From Microbacteriaceae bacterium BACL25 MAG-120322-bin65 (GTDB lineage: Bacteria; Actinomycetota; Actinomycetes; Actinomycetales; Microbacteriaceae): 37,772 nucleotides of DNA. The stretch is taken from positions 1 through 37,772 of the forward strand of contig LIAY01000003.1 of the NCBI GenBank assembly GCA_001438965.1, in the 5' to 3' direction. Under the pieces are notes generated by a model. It worked only from the letters and a program-made list of their open reading frames with translations. It searched no databases and was not told where the DNA came from. Both the position numbers and the translations under genes were made by a program. Below, one piece after another: positions 8,800 through 17,944 of the stretch (positions are counted from its first letter, which is position 1; each line of letters starts with the position of its first letter).

Positions 8800-9648
8800 C
8801 TCGTTAGAACCTGGTCTGTCGGGTCGGCTTTCCAAATATTTTTCAAACTCTTGGGCAATAGCATCCCCGGAAGCTTCTGGAGCGTCAGCGGTATCTCTCG
8901 CCTGCTCTAATTGATCGATATAGGCACTCATGTCCTCGTCTTCAGCGGCAAGAACATCAATGCCTTCCTCCCATTGCACTGATTCCGCTTCTAAGGATTG
9001 TCGATCAGTCTGAATCCCCACCAACTCTTCTAACTTCTCCAATATGGCCAAAGTTGCTTTGGGGGAGGGCGAAGTGTGGACGTAGTGAGGGACATGGGCC
9101 CATAGATGCAGCGAAGGAATTCCCACCTCCGCAGCGGCTAGCGATAACACCGTTAACACTCCCACGGGACCTTCATAAGATGATTTTTCAATGTCATATT
9201 CGTCACGGATAGCCGCGTCGCCACTGGTGGCCGTAACCCGAACTGGACGAGAGTGGGGGACATCAGCCAACATGGCGCCCAAAAACACGATGCTATCTAT
9301 GCCATAGGCCAGGGCGTGATCCACCATCTGGCTGGCAAAAGAGCGCCACAACCGCGAAGGTTCTTGACCGGTCAGAACATAGGGCGAGTCAATATCACCA
9401 GAGGCCGGGCCGAAAAGGGAAACATCGGGCCATTTCACCGAGCGGACACCGTCGCTGCCCTGTTCCACCAGGGGGCGGGTGAGTTGGAAATCAAAATACT
9501 CTTCAGGATCCACATGGGTCAGGGCGCTGAGGCCACACTGGTCGACCACAATCTCGGCTGCGTGACTAGCCGCATCACCGGCGTCATTCCAACCTTCAAA
9601 AGCGACAATCAGGATTTTACTGGGGTCGCTCAAAGGGATATTGCTCAT
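8794..9648 (-). CDS. PAC2 (proteasome assembly chaperone 2-like) family protein
   Basis: ILIVAFEGWNDAGDAASHA, ...FDFQLTRP, LGAMLADVPHSRPVRVTATS, GIPSLHLWAHVPHYVHTSPSPKA are typical of actinobacterial PAC2 proteins. Confidence 0.92.
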   Translation of the reverse strand: MSNIPLSDPSKILIVAFEGWNDAGDAASHAAEIVVDQCGLSALTHVDPEEYFDFQLTRPLVEQGSDGVRSVKWPDVSLFGPASGDIDSPYVLTGQEPSRLWRSFASQMVDHALAYGIDSIVFLGAMLADVPHSRPVRVTATSGDAAIRDEYDIEKSSYEGPVGVLTVLSLAAAEVGIPSLHLWAHVPHYVHTSPSPKATLAILEKLEELVGIQTDRQSLEAESVQWEEGIDVLAAEDEDMSAYIDQLEQARDTADAPEASGDAIAQEFEKYLESRPDRPGSNES

Positions 9649-9707
9649 GCATCCTCCGCTATCTCACCACTCTAGCGTCTTCCACACCACGACTAGACTG
9701 GCTAGTT

Positions 9708-10397
9708 GTGGGTACAACATCGATGCAGGCCGTTCTTTTCGACATGGACGGCACCATCATCGATTCTGAGCCCTATTGGATGATCGCCGAGCGGGAACTG
9801 GTCGAAAGCTTTGGCGGCACTTGGAGTGACGAGCAGGGCTATGCCCTCGTCGGTAGCGGCCTATGGAACTCCGCCGGCGTGATCAAAGCTGCGGGCGTTG
9901 AGTTAGAACTTGATGACATCGTCCACCGACTCAGCGATCGTGTCCTCGGCCAGATTGAACAAGCAGTGCCGTGGCGTCCCGGGGTTCGAGAAATCTTGAG
10001 AGAGCTCCTCTCAGCCGAAATTCCTTGTGCCTTAGTCACCATGTCTCTTCGCAAAAACGCCCAAGCACTCGCTGACGCCGTAGCGAGAGAACTAGGAGCA
10101 CCCTTTTTTCGCGCCATCGTCGCCGGCGATGATGTGACCATGCCAAAGCCCAACCCCGAGGCATACCTTTTGGGGGCACAGGCACTCGGTGTCGACATTG
10201 CCAACACCATTGCCTTAGAAGATTCCAGCTACGGCGCAGCCAGCGCATTTTCTGCCGGTGCGATCACCATCGGTATTCCTCTACACGTAGAAATACCTGA
10301 ACACATGGTTCATGAAATCTGGACTTCTCTGGATGGAAAATCCGTTGCTGATCTCGTTTCTACCTGGCAAGCGCATCGTCTAGGAGAGAACGCATGA
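9708..10397 (+). CDS. HAD-family hydrolase (beta-phosphoglucomutase-like)
   Basis: AVLFDMDGTIIDSEP motif I, DDVTMPKPNPEAYL, ALEDSSYGAASAFSAG. Confidence 0.93.
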   Translation: MGTTSMQAVLFDMDGTIIDSEPYWMIAERELVESFGGTWSDEQGYALVGSGLWNSAGVIKAAGVELELDDIVHRLSDRVLGQIEQAVPWRPGVREILRELLSAEIPCALVTMSLRKNAQALADAVARELGAPFFRAIVAGDDVTMPKPNPEAYLLGAQALGVDIANTIALEDSSYGAASAFSAGAITIGIPLHVEIPEHMVHEIWTSLDGKSVADLVSTWQAHRLGENA

Positions 10398-11383
10398 CCC
10401 CCCGAAGAGGCGTTTTTGTGGTGGGCGATCATGTGCAACTGCGTGGCCCTAGAGGCAATTTGCACACCATTACGTTGGAGGAAAACGGCAGTTTTCACAC
10501 CCACAAGGGCGTTCTTTCCCACAATAATCTCCTGGGCCAACCTGAAGGTTCGGTAGTGAACACCGATAACGGTGTTAGCTATCTCGCGCTGCGGCCGCTA
10601 TTGGGCGATTTTGTGCTCTCCATGTCCCGTGGTGCTGCGATTATCTACCCCAAAGACGCTGCCCACATTGTCTCGGTAGCCGACATCGCACCGGGTCACC
10701 GAGTCCTGGAGGCCGGCGTGGGTTCCGGTGCTCTGACGTTGTCTATCTTGCGCGCCATTGGTGACACCGGTTCCTTGGTGTCCATTGAGCGCCGTGAAGA
10801 GTTTGCCGATATTGCTAAAGCCAACGTCGCCATCTTCATGGGCGAACTGCCCACGCAGTGGGAGTGCCAGGTGGGGGATTTCCAAGACCGTGCTCTGGAA
10901 TTAGTTGCCCACAGTGTCGACCGAGTGGTGCTGGACATGCTCGCACCGTGGGAATGCGTTGACGCGCTGTGCCACGCGTTGATTCCTGGCGGGGTCGTGG
11001 CTGTTTATGTGGCCACTGTCACGCAACTCTCCCGGGTTGTGGAAGCAATTCGGGCATCGGGACGATTTACTAATCCTGAATCTCAAGAAGTACTCATTCG
11101 CCCCTGGCATGTTGAAGGCCTCGCCGTTCGACCAGAGCACCGCATGATCGGCCATACCGGCTTTGTGATGACCGCTCGCCTAGTTGCTCCCGGGGTTGAG
11201 GTTCCGGCCACCAAACGCCACCACAAGAAGCCTGAATATTCGAGTGAAGATGTTGAAGCTTGGACGCCTGGAGCTACCGGTCAGCGCCAAGCCAGCGATA
11301 AAAAGCTTCGTAAAACTCTTCGCCTAGCGCAGGAACGAGTTGAGAAGTCGCGCAGCGACGAAGCCTCAGATGGCGCTCAGTAG
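10394..11383 (+). CDS. trmI: tRNA (adenine-N1)-methyltransferase
   Basis: DFVLSMSRGAAIIYPKDAAHIVSVADIAPGHRVLEAGVGSGALTLSILRAIG is characteristic of TrmI; overlaps the HAD gene by ATGA. Confidence 0.93.
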   Translation: MTPRRGVFVVGDHVQLRGPRGNLHTITLEENGSFHTHKGVLSHNNLLGQPEGSVVNTDNGVSYLALRPLLGDFVLSMSRGAAIIYPKDAAHIVSVADIAPGHRVLEAGVGSGALTLSILRAIGDTGSLVSIERREEFADIAKANVAIFMGELPTQWECQVGDFQDRALELVAHSVDRVVLDMLAPWECVDALCHALIPGGVVAVYVATVTQLSRVVEAIRASGRFTNPESQEVLIRPWHVEGLAVRPEHRMIGHTGFVMTARLVAPGVEVPATKRHHKKPEYSSEDVEAWTPGATGQRQASDKKLRKTLRLAQERVEKSRSDEASDGAQ

Positions 11384-11386
11384 ACT
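11381..11386 (+). promoter_or_regulatory. Candidate -10 element TAGACT, 7 nt before FKBP ATG
   Basis: TAGACT-aggggtt-ATG; TANNNT at leaderless spacing. Hexamer contains the trmI stop codon. Confidence 0.5.
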
Positions 11387-11393
11387 AGGGGTT

Positions 11394-12386
11394 ATGCCTC
11401 AGTTATCTCTGCCGAAGTTGTTGGTCATCGCTGCCGTTGTTGTTGCCGGCGGGGCAGCCATCGGTGTTACCGCCGTGAGCGCACTTGATGCCAACTCCGC
11501 GTGTGACTATCCCGTTTCGCCCGGTGGTGCCTCGGCCTTGGTTTCCGCGATCGTCAACCCCGAAGCAATGTCGGAAGTGGCTTTTCCTACCCCTCTGATC
11601 ACCACCGGTCAAGAAATGAGCGTCGTGTTTCCCGGCGAGGGTGAACAGGCACAGCAGGGCGATGCCATTGACTTTGATGTCAGTGTTTTTGTCGGTTCAG
11701 ATGGTCAGTTTCTCACCGGGTCCAGCTATGACCCAGCAAATCCCGTGCGACGGGTGATTGATAACACTGGGGACGACTTTTTTGCTTCTGTGTTGGAATG
11801 TCAGCGCCCGGGAGCGCAGGTTGTGATGACCTCACCAATTGTTGAAGTTTTTGGTTCCATCGAAGGCGATGACTACGTCTCGAACGACTCCACGATTGTC
11901 TTGGTTATCGATGTGCACCAGACATACCCTTCGCGTGCCGAAGGGTCACCCCGTCTTCCTCAATCAGGGATGCCCACGGTGGTACAAGCTCCCAGTGGTG
12001 AGCATGGGCTTAGTTTCCCTAATGCCCCCATCCCCACCGAGTTGCGTGTTTCTGTCTTAAAACAAGGCAGTGGGCCTCTGCTTGCCGATGGTGATGTGAT
12101 GGTCGCGAATTTGACTGCAGCAGTGTGGAACACCCGCACCATATTTTTCAGCAGTTTTGATATCGGTGTTCCGCTGGCGCTTCTGGTCACCGATAAGAGC
12201 CAGTCCGCCAGCGGCGAAGGTATTGTGGCGGGCCTCGCCCAGGCTCTGATTGGCCAAAGTGTGGGCTCGCAAATCCTCATTTCGGTGCCACCTGAGTTGG
12301 GCTATGCGCCAGGTACTGCCCCAGCGGGCGTGAGCGATGGTTCCACCCTGGTCTATGTGATCGACATTCTGGGTCTGGGCAGCTAA
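11394..12386 (+). CDS. FKBP-type peptidyl-prolyl isomerase-like protein (signal anchor)
   Basis: N-terminal hydrophobic segment LLVIAAVVVAGGAAIGVTAV, C-terminal GQALIGQSVGSQILISVPPELGYAPGTAPAGVSDGSTLVYVIDILGL. ORF track starts upstream; ATG 11394 follows a TAGACT-N7 promoter. Confidence 0.85.
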   Translation: MPQLSLPKLLVIAAVVVAGGAAIGVTAVSALDANSACDYPVSPGGASALVSAIVNPEAMSEVAFPTPLITTGQEMSVVFPGEGEQAQQGDAIDFDVSVFVGSDGQFLTGSSYDPANPVRRVIDNTGDDFFASVLECQRPGAQVVMTSPIVEVFGSIEGDDYVSNDSTIVLVIDVHQTYPSRAEGSPRLPQSGMPTVVQAPSGEHGLSFPNAPIPTELRVSVLKQGSGPLLADGDVMVANLTAAVWNTRTIFFSSFDIGVPLALLVTDKSQSASGEGIVAGLAQALIGQSVGSQILISVPPELGYAPGTAPAGVSDGSTLVYVIDILGLGS

Positions 12387-12409
12387 GCGCTCCTGATTGC
12401 TAAACCTTC

Positions 12410-12415
12410 TAGGAT
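12410..12415 (+). promoter_or_regulatory. Candidate -10 element TAGGAT, 6 nt before pafB GTG
   Basis: TAGGAT-gagcgt-GTG. Confidence 0.5.
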
Positions 12416-12421
12416 GAGCGT

Positions 12422-13408
12422 GTGAGTGGGCCATCCAGTGCAGTAAACCCCGAAGATCGGCTTTTTCACCTGATTTTGGCGTTAATGTCGAGCTCCTATG
12501 GGCTAACCAAAGACCAGATTCTCTCCACCGTGCGCGGGTATCGCGAAGATACCGAAGGTGGAATGGCACGCGAGAGCATCGAACGACGCTTTGAGCGTGA
12601 CAAAGATTCCCTCAGAAGCCTTGGCATTCCCCTCGAGGCCACGATTCCTCCTGAAGACGACGGGAACAACAAGAACACCCTGTATCGGATCCCCAAGGGC
12701 GCCTACGACCTGCCCGACGATATTGAATTTAGTGCGCGCGATATCGCACTGCTTAACCTTGCCGCAGCGGTGTGGCGCGAAGGCACACTGTCCAAGGACG
12801 CACGCATTGCTCAGATGAAACTGGCTTCCTTTGGCATCACCGTCGATGAGCGACTGGTGGGTTTTGCCCCGGTGATCAGCACCCGGGATCCCTCTTTGCA
12901 GGCTCTTCGCGATGCTATTGACCAGGGTGTGACGGTGAGCTTTAGCTACCTCAAGCCTGGTGATACCACCGCGTCCAAACGCACCGTCTCACCCCAGGCT
13001 TTGGTGAATCACGAAGGCCGCTGGCACCTCTATAGCCATGAAGCCTCTAGTGGCAAACATAAGACGTTCTTACTTCGACGCATCGTTTCAGGCGTTGCCC
13101 TTCACACCGAGCCAGCCGTCGAGGCCATCGCTGGCGTAGCAGATCAGGCGCTAGCTGATTTAGAAAAGCTCTATCAAACCCAGCACGCCCTTATTGAGGT
13201 CACTTCCGGCAGTGACGCCTGGAGCGTGCTCACCCAACGCCGGGGCACAACCGCGGAGGGATCACACCTTCTTGTCCACTACACGGATGCCGATATTTTT
13301 GCCGAAGAGCTGTGTTCGTATGGTGATGACGTCATGGTTCTAGAACCCGAGGCCTTGCGCACCCAAGTGATAGCCCACCTGACAGGCCTGGTGGGCGCAC
13401 ATGGCTAA
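12422..13408 (+). CDS. pafB: WYL-domain transcriptional regulator, PafB-like
   Basis: HTH N-terminus plus WYL region (VSFSYLKPG...TVSPQALVNHEGRWHLYSH...FLLRRI), first of a tandem pair preceding tatA-tatC-helY. Confidence 0.9.
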   Translation: MSGPSSAVNPEDRLFHLILALMSSSYGLTKDQILSTVRGYREDTEGGMARESIERRFERDKDSLRSLGIPLEATIPPEDDGNNKNTLYRIPKGAYDLPDDIEFSARDIALLNLAAAVWREGTLSKDARIAQMKLASFGITVDERLVGFAPVISTRDPSLQALRDAIDQGVTVSFSYLKPGDTTASKRTVSPQALVNHEGRWHLYSHEASSGKHKTFLLRRIVSGVALHTEPAVEAIAGVADQALADLEKLYQTQHALIEVTSGSDAWSVLTQRRGTTAEGSHLLVHYTDADIFAEELCSYGDDVMVLEPEALRTQVIAHLTGLVGAHG

Positions 13409-14408
13409 GAAGACCTCTCAACCCGGCGCCGTTCGACCCAGCGCCACGGACAACTTGTTGTTGTTGCTCGCCCTTGTTCCCTATGTGCTCGACCGGGGTG
13501 AGGTCAGCGCTGCCCAAGCGGCCACCCAGTTTGGGCGCAGCGAAGCCGACATTGTCAAAGCGATTGAACTCATCGCGTGCGCGGGTATCCCTGGCGATAG
13601 CGAGGCTTATTCCCACCTTGATTTGTTCGATATTGATTGGGATTTGTGGGAACAAGACCGGGTCATTACTTTTTGGAACACGGTTGCTATTGACCACCAA
13701 CCTCGCTTTAGTGCCAGGGAAGCTTCCGCATTATTAGCAGGCTTGCAGTATTTGGCCACCCACCCGTCTTATGCACCACGCAGTGAAGTTGATGAAGTTA
13801 TGGCCAAACTGCGCCAAGGGGCAGGGACAGGTCCAGCCGATCGCATTGCGGTGCGCTCTGATGCGGTCGAGAGCCACTTGAGCGTGATTGGCGACGCCAT
13901 TAGCAACAAGGTGGGCATCACCATGACCTACCACAACAAACGTGGCGAGTCAGGGCAAAGAACCATCGACCCGCTGGTTGTGGAGTCACGCGATACCCAG
14001 TGGTACGTCCGAGGCTGGTGCCATAGCCGGCAAGCGCTTCGGACTTTCCGGGTGGACCACATGGAAAATGTTGCCGTAACAGATATCGCCCAGGGTGATC
14101 ATCAATCGCTTATTGAAGACATCTCAAGCGAACTATTTGAACCATCTTCTGATGACATCAGCGTGACCATCGAATGCTCTCGTGGCGCGTTACCGCTGAT
14201 CGCTGATTATCTGCCCCGAGGGGTTGCCCCCGCAGCCCAGGGCGATCCACTGCGACTAGAGATCCCTTTTGCTCACTACGGCTCACTGACGCACTTTGTG
14301 GCGGCACACCCGGGACGGGTCCGAGTCCTTGGTCCCAAATCTGCCTGTGTGGCCGTGCACGATTTCGCCCAGAAGGCGCTGAGTCGTTATGACCCCATTC
14401 GCCACTAG
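13401..14408 (+). CDS. pafC: WYL-domain transcriptional regulator, PafC-like
   Basis: VGITMTYHNKRGESGQRTIDPLVVESRDTQWYVRGWCHSRQALRTFRVDHM; overlaps pafB by 8 nt. Confidence 0.9.
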   Translation: MAKKTSQPGAVRPSATDNLLLLLALVPYVLDRGEVSAAQAATQFGRSEADIVKAIELIACAGIPGDSEAYSHLDLFDIDWDLWEQDRVITFWNTVAIDHQPRFSAREASALLAGLQYLATHPSYAPRSEVDEVMAKLRQGAGTGPADRIAVRSDAVESHLSVIGDAISNKVGITMTYHNKRGESGQRTIDPLVVESRDTQWYVRGWCHSRQALRTFRVDHMENVAVTDIAQGDHQSLIEDISSELFEPSSDDISVTIECSRGALPLIADYLPRGVAPAAQGDPLRLEIPFAHYGSLTHFVAAHPGRVRVLGPKSACVAVHDFAQKALSRYDPIRH

Positions 14409-14497
14409 AAGGCAACTGTTCGTTACTCACTGCCCACTACGCTCAAGTCCTCGGTGATACACTCTCACTACGTTGTAGGGACCAGGAAAGGTTGGCA

Positions 14498-14701
14498 ATG
14501 TCAGGAAACCTCGGTGGATGGACAGGACTGATTGTCCTCGTTGTTGTCTTGCTTCTTTTTGGTGCTCCAAAATTACCGGCACTGGCAAAGAGCTTGGGAC
14601 AGTCTTTGAAGATTTTCAAGAGCGAAGTGCGACCTACTGATTCCAAGGACCAGGAAGAGTCCTCGTCGAAATCTAAAGACCAAGACTCTTCTAGCGCCTA
14701 G
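14498..14701 (+). CDS. tatA: Sec-independent protein translocase TatA
   Basis: MSGNLGGWTGLIVLVVVLLLFGAPKLPALAKSLGQSLKIFKSEV; AGGAAAGG SD upstream. Confidence 0.95.
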   Translation: MSGNLGGWTGLIVLVVVLLLFGAPKLPALAKSLGQSLKIFKSEVRPTDSKDQEESSSKSKDQDSSSA

Positions 14702-14703
14702 CC

Positions 14704-15504
14704 GTGGCTCGCTCACGCCGCCCCGAAGTGCGCGGGCGGATGTCGCTGGGAGAGCACCTGCTTGAACTGCGTCGTCGACTGGGGTTCATTGGACTTTCGA
14801 TTGTTCTTGCCGCTGTGGCTGGCTGGTTTCTCGCAGATCCGGTTTGGGATGCGCTGAGCGCTCCGGTATTAGAGATTGCTCTGGAGCGCGACCGTAATGC
14901 GGAAATCAATTACACCTCCGTTACTGAAGCCTTCGACACCAAAATTGCCATTGCCATGGTGTTGGGTATCGTTCTAGCTGCACCCGTGTGGCTGTATCAA
15001 ATCTGGGCCTACTTTGTGCCCGCCCTGATGCGCAAAGAGCGCCGCTATGCATTGGGTTTTCTCTGCGCAGCGGTTCCGCTGTTTTTTGCTGGTGTTGCCA
15101 TGGGCTGGTGGGTGTTACCCAACATTGTTGTGTTACTCACAGGCTTCGCCCCTGAACAGTCCTCAACCCTTCTCACCGCAAAAGTTTATTTAGACTTCGC
15201 CCTGAAGCTGGTCCTCGCAATCGGCGTGGGGTTCGTACTACCCGTCTTTCTTGTTCTACTCAATTTCATTGGGGTCATTAGCGCCCACAGCATCATCCAT
15301 GGCTGGCGCTGGGCCATCGTGGTCATCTCCGTGTTTACCGCGCTCGCCACTCCGGCAGCCGATGTTGTGTCGATGGTGATCCTCGCTATTCCGATGATTG
15401 TGCTCTACTTCTTGGCGGCTGGTATCGCCTGGCTACACGATCGCCGGGCTAGCAAAAAAGCCGCCAACGAGATGGCCACCACTGATATTTCCGCCACCGA
15501 CTAG
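14704..15504 (+). CDS. tatC: Sec-independent protein translocase TatC
   Basis: MSLGEHLLELRRRLGF, multi-pass protein adjacent to tatA. Confidence 0.96.
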   Translation: MARSRRPEVRGRMSLGEHLLELRRRLGFIGLSIVLAAVAGWFLADPVWDALSAPVLEIALERDRNAEINYTSVTEAFDTKIAIAMVLGIVLAAPVWLYQIWAYFVPALMRKERRYALGFLCAAVPLFFAGVAMGWWVLPNIVVLLTGFAPEQSSTLLTAKVYLDFALKLVLAIGVGFVLPVFLVLLNFIGVISAHSIIHGWRWAIVVISVFTALATPAADVVSMVILAIPMIVLYFLAAGIAWLHDRRASKKAANEMATTDISATD

Positions 15505-15517
15505 TCTCAGTGGAGAC

Positions 15518-17932
15518 ATGACTGACCTCAGCCCGGCGGATAGATTCCAGAGCGCCACCGCTCGAAAAAAGAGCCCGCTGCTCAACGCTTTCGCACAGGG
15601 TCTCAGCATTGACTTAGACCCCTTTCAACGCGCCGCATGCGAGTCGGTCGAGGCTAAACGAGGCGTATTAGTCGCCGCCCCCACCGGGGCTGGAAAGACG
15701 ATTGTTGCCGAGTTTGCCGTGCACGTTGCGATGCTTTCTGGCGACATCAAGGTTTTTTACACGACACCAATTAAGGCTTTGTCTAACCAGAAATTCAGCG
15801 AGCTGGTGGAAACTTATGGCGCTGAAAATATCGGCCTACTGACCGGTGATACCAGCATCAACCCTCGTGCCCGGGTGGTGATTATGACCACTGAGGTTTT
15901 GCGCAACATGCTCTATGCCGAAAGTGACCTGCTGGATAATTTGGGTTACGTCGTCATGGACGAGGTGCACTACCTAGCTGACCGTTTTCGGGGAGCTGTC
16001 TGGGAAGAAGTCATCATCCACCTACCCCAAGATGTTCAGCTCATTTCTCTCAGTGCCACCGTGTCTAATGCCGAAGAGTTTGGCGACTGGTTACAGACTG
16101 TTCGCGGCGACACCGATGTGATCGTCAGTGAAGATCGGCCGGTACCGCTGCACCAACACATGATGTTTGCCCAGAAATTGGTTCCCCTGTTTTCTGGCGA
16201 TCCCGGTAAAAAAGTGGTCAACCCTGAGGTCATCAAAACTGCCCAGTTACTGGGCCAGGGGAGCGCACAGCGTGGACGATCTCGTGGGGCTCCGCGCTAT
16301 CAACGCTTCGAAGACAAGCGCCACAAGGTCTATCGAGCAGACGTGGTGTCACTACTGGATGAAGAAAACCTCTTACCCGCTATCTTTTTCATCTTTTCCC
16401 GGGCTGGCTGTGATCAAGCAGTGTCCCAGGTGTTACGTCGCGGGGTGACACTGACCAATGAGGCAGAACGAGACCAAATCCTGGATCTCGTTGAAGAGAA
16501 ACTTGAGCGGCTCGATGATGATGACCGCGCTATTGTCGGCTATCACGATTGGCTTGATGGTGTTGTGCGAGGAGTTGCGGCTCACCACGCGGGGATGCTG
16601 CCCATTCTCAAAGAGGTCATCGAGCAACTTTTCAGGCAAAAACTTCTCAAAGTTGTCTTCGCCACTGAAACCCTTGCTTTGGGTATCAACATGCCAGCTC
16701 GCACTGTGGTGTTGGAAAAACTGGAGAAATTCAATGGCGAGGCCCGGGTTCCCATCACGGCGGGGGAGTACACCCAGCTCACCGGACGAGCGGGCAGGCG
16801 AGGTATCGACCACGAAGGTCACTCGGTGATTTCGTGGCAGCCAGGAATTAACCCAGAAGCTGTCGCTGCTCTGGCTTCCAGGCGGTCCTACCCGCTCACC
16901 TCCAGCTTTAGCCCCACTTACAACATGGCCGTCAACCTGATCGAGCAGTTCGGCCCCGAGCGCACTCGCACCATCCTGGAGTCCTCTTTTGCCCAGTTCC
17001 AAGCCGATAAGCATGTGGTGGAGCTAGCCCGTAGGGTGCGGGCAAACGACGAGTCATTGGCCGGGTACGCGCAAGCATTTGCTTGTGATCGTGGAGATTT
17101 TGCAGATTACGCAGCACTGCGGCGGGAGTTGAGCGATCTGGAGCGCGAGGGAGCGCAGCGCCCTTCTCGCAGATCTCGGCCAAGCGATAACAACGGGGAG
17201 ATTGAGCTTCTACAAAAGGCATTACGCTCTCATTCCTGTCATTCCTGTCCCGACCGTGAGGCACACGCTAGGTGGGCTACCCGATGGTGGAAGCTGGAGC
17301 GAGAAACCGAACGAGTGCGCCGCCAAATCCGCAGTCGCACCGGTGCGATCTCGATAGTTTTCGACCGGATTTGTGAAGTACTTGTCGAGGCCGGATATCT
17401 CTCGCAAGGAAATAAGGGCCTCGAGCTCACTACACACGGCTTTACGCTGCGAAGGATCTATGGCGAGCGCGACTTGTTGGTTGCCGAGTGTCTGAGGCGC
17501 CAGGTATGGAGCGGGCTCGATGCCCCAGCTTTAGCCGCCATGATTTCGTGTCTGGTGTATGAACCCCGCCGAGATGACACCCCGGTGTACCCCGGTGATT
17601 TGCCCCGAGGAGAGTTTGCTGCGGCTCTAGACGCCACGCGGCGTTGGCACAGAAAGCTCAGTGAAATCGAAAGCGACCATCACCTTTCTCCTACCGGTGA
17701 TCTCTCACCACAACTGGCCATGGCCATGCACAACTGGGCTTCCGGGCACCGACTAGAAAGCGTTTTGGACCACCGCGACATCCAAGCCGGTGACTTTGTT
17801 AGGTGGTGCAAGCAGGTCATGGATGTTTTAGATCAGATCATCACCATTGGTGAGGGACCCATTAACGCGGTTGCTCAAGACGCCCGATCCTCCATTTTTC
17901 GCGGGATTGTTGCTCTCAGCAGCGTCGCTTAG
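15518..17932 (+). CDS. helY: DEAD/DEAH-box RNA helicase, HelY/Ski2-like
   Basis: AAPTGAGKTIVAEFAV, MDEVHYLADRFRG, SLSATVSNAEEFG, TETLALGINMPARTVVLEKLEKFNG, QLTGRAGRRGID. Start MTDLSPADRF at 15518 preferred to the ORF-track start inside tatC. Confidence 0.94.
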   Translation: MTDLSPADRFQSATARKKSPLLNAFAQGLSIDLDPFQRAACESVEAKRGVLVAAPTGAGKTIVAEFAVHVAMLSGDIKVFYTTPIKALSNQKFSELVETYGAENIGLLTGDTSINPRARVVIMTTEVLRNMLYAESDLLDNLGYVVMDEVHYLADRFRGAVWEEVIIHLPQDVQLISLSATVSNAEEFGDWLQTVRGDTDVIVSEDRPVPLHQHMMFAQKLVPLFSGDPGKKVVNPEVIKTAQLLGQGSAQRGRSRGAPRYQRFEDKRHKVYRADVVSLLDEENLLPAIFFIFSRAGCDQAVSQVLRRGVTLTNEAERDQILDLVEEKLERLDDDDRAIVGYHDWLDGVVRGVAAHHAGMLPILKEVIEQLFRQKLLKVVFATETLALGINMPARTVVLEKLEKFNGEARVPITAGEYTQLTGRAGRRGIDHEGHSVISWQPGINPEAVAALASRRSYPLTSSFSPTYNMAVNLIEQFGPERTRTILESSFAQFQADKHVVELARRVRANDESLAGYAQAFACDRGDFADYAALRRELSDLEREGAQRPSRRSRPSDNNGEIELLQKALRSHSCHSCPDREAHARWATRWWKLERETERVRRQIRSRTGAISIVFDRICEVLVEAGYLSQGNKGLELTTHGFTLRRIYGERDLLVAECLRRQVWSGLDAPALAAMISCLVYEPRRDDTPVYPGDLPRGEFAAALDATRRWHRKLSEIESDHHLSPTGDLSPQLAMAMHNWASGHRLESVLDHRDIQAGDFVRWCKQVMDVLDQIITIGEGPINAVAQDARSSIFRGIVALSSVA

Positions 17933-17944
17933 GCTTCCCTTCTC

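Noticed and set aside
12057-12569. 170-aa minus-strand ORF spanning the FKBP-pafB junction, considered as a possible novel antisense gene
   Set aside because: It lies over two well-supported genes and a predicted pafB promoter; the translation shows no motif or SD.
16433-17014. 193-aa antisense ORF opposite helY
   Set aside because: Opposite conserved helicase motifs; no domain pattern or start signal; shadow ORF.
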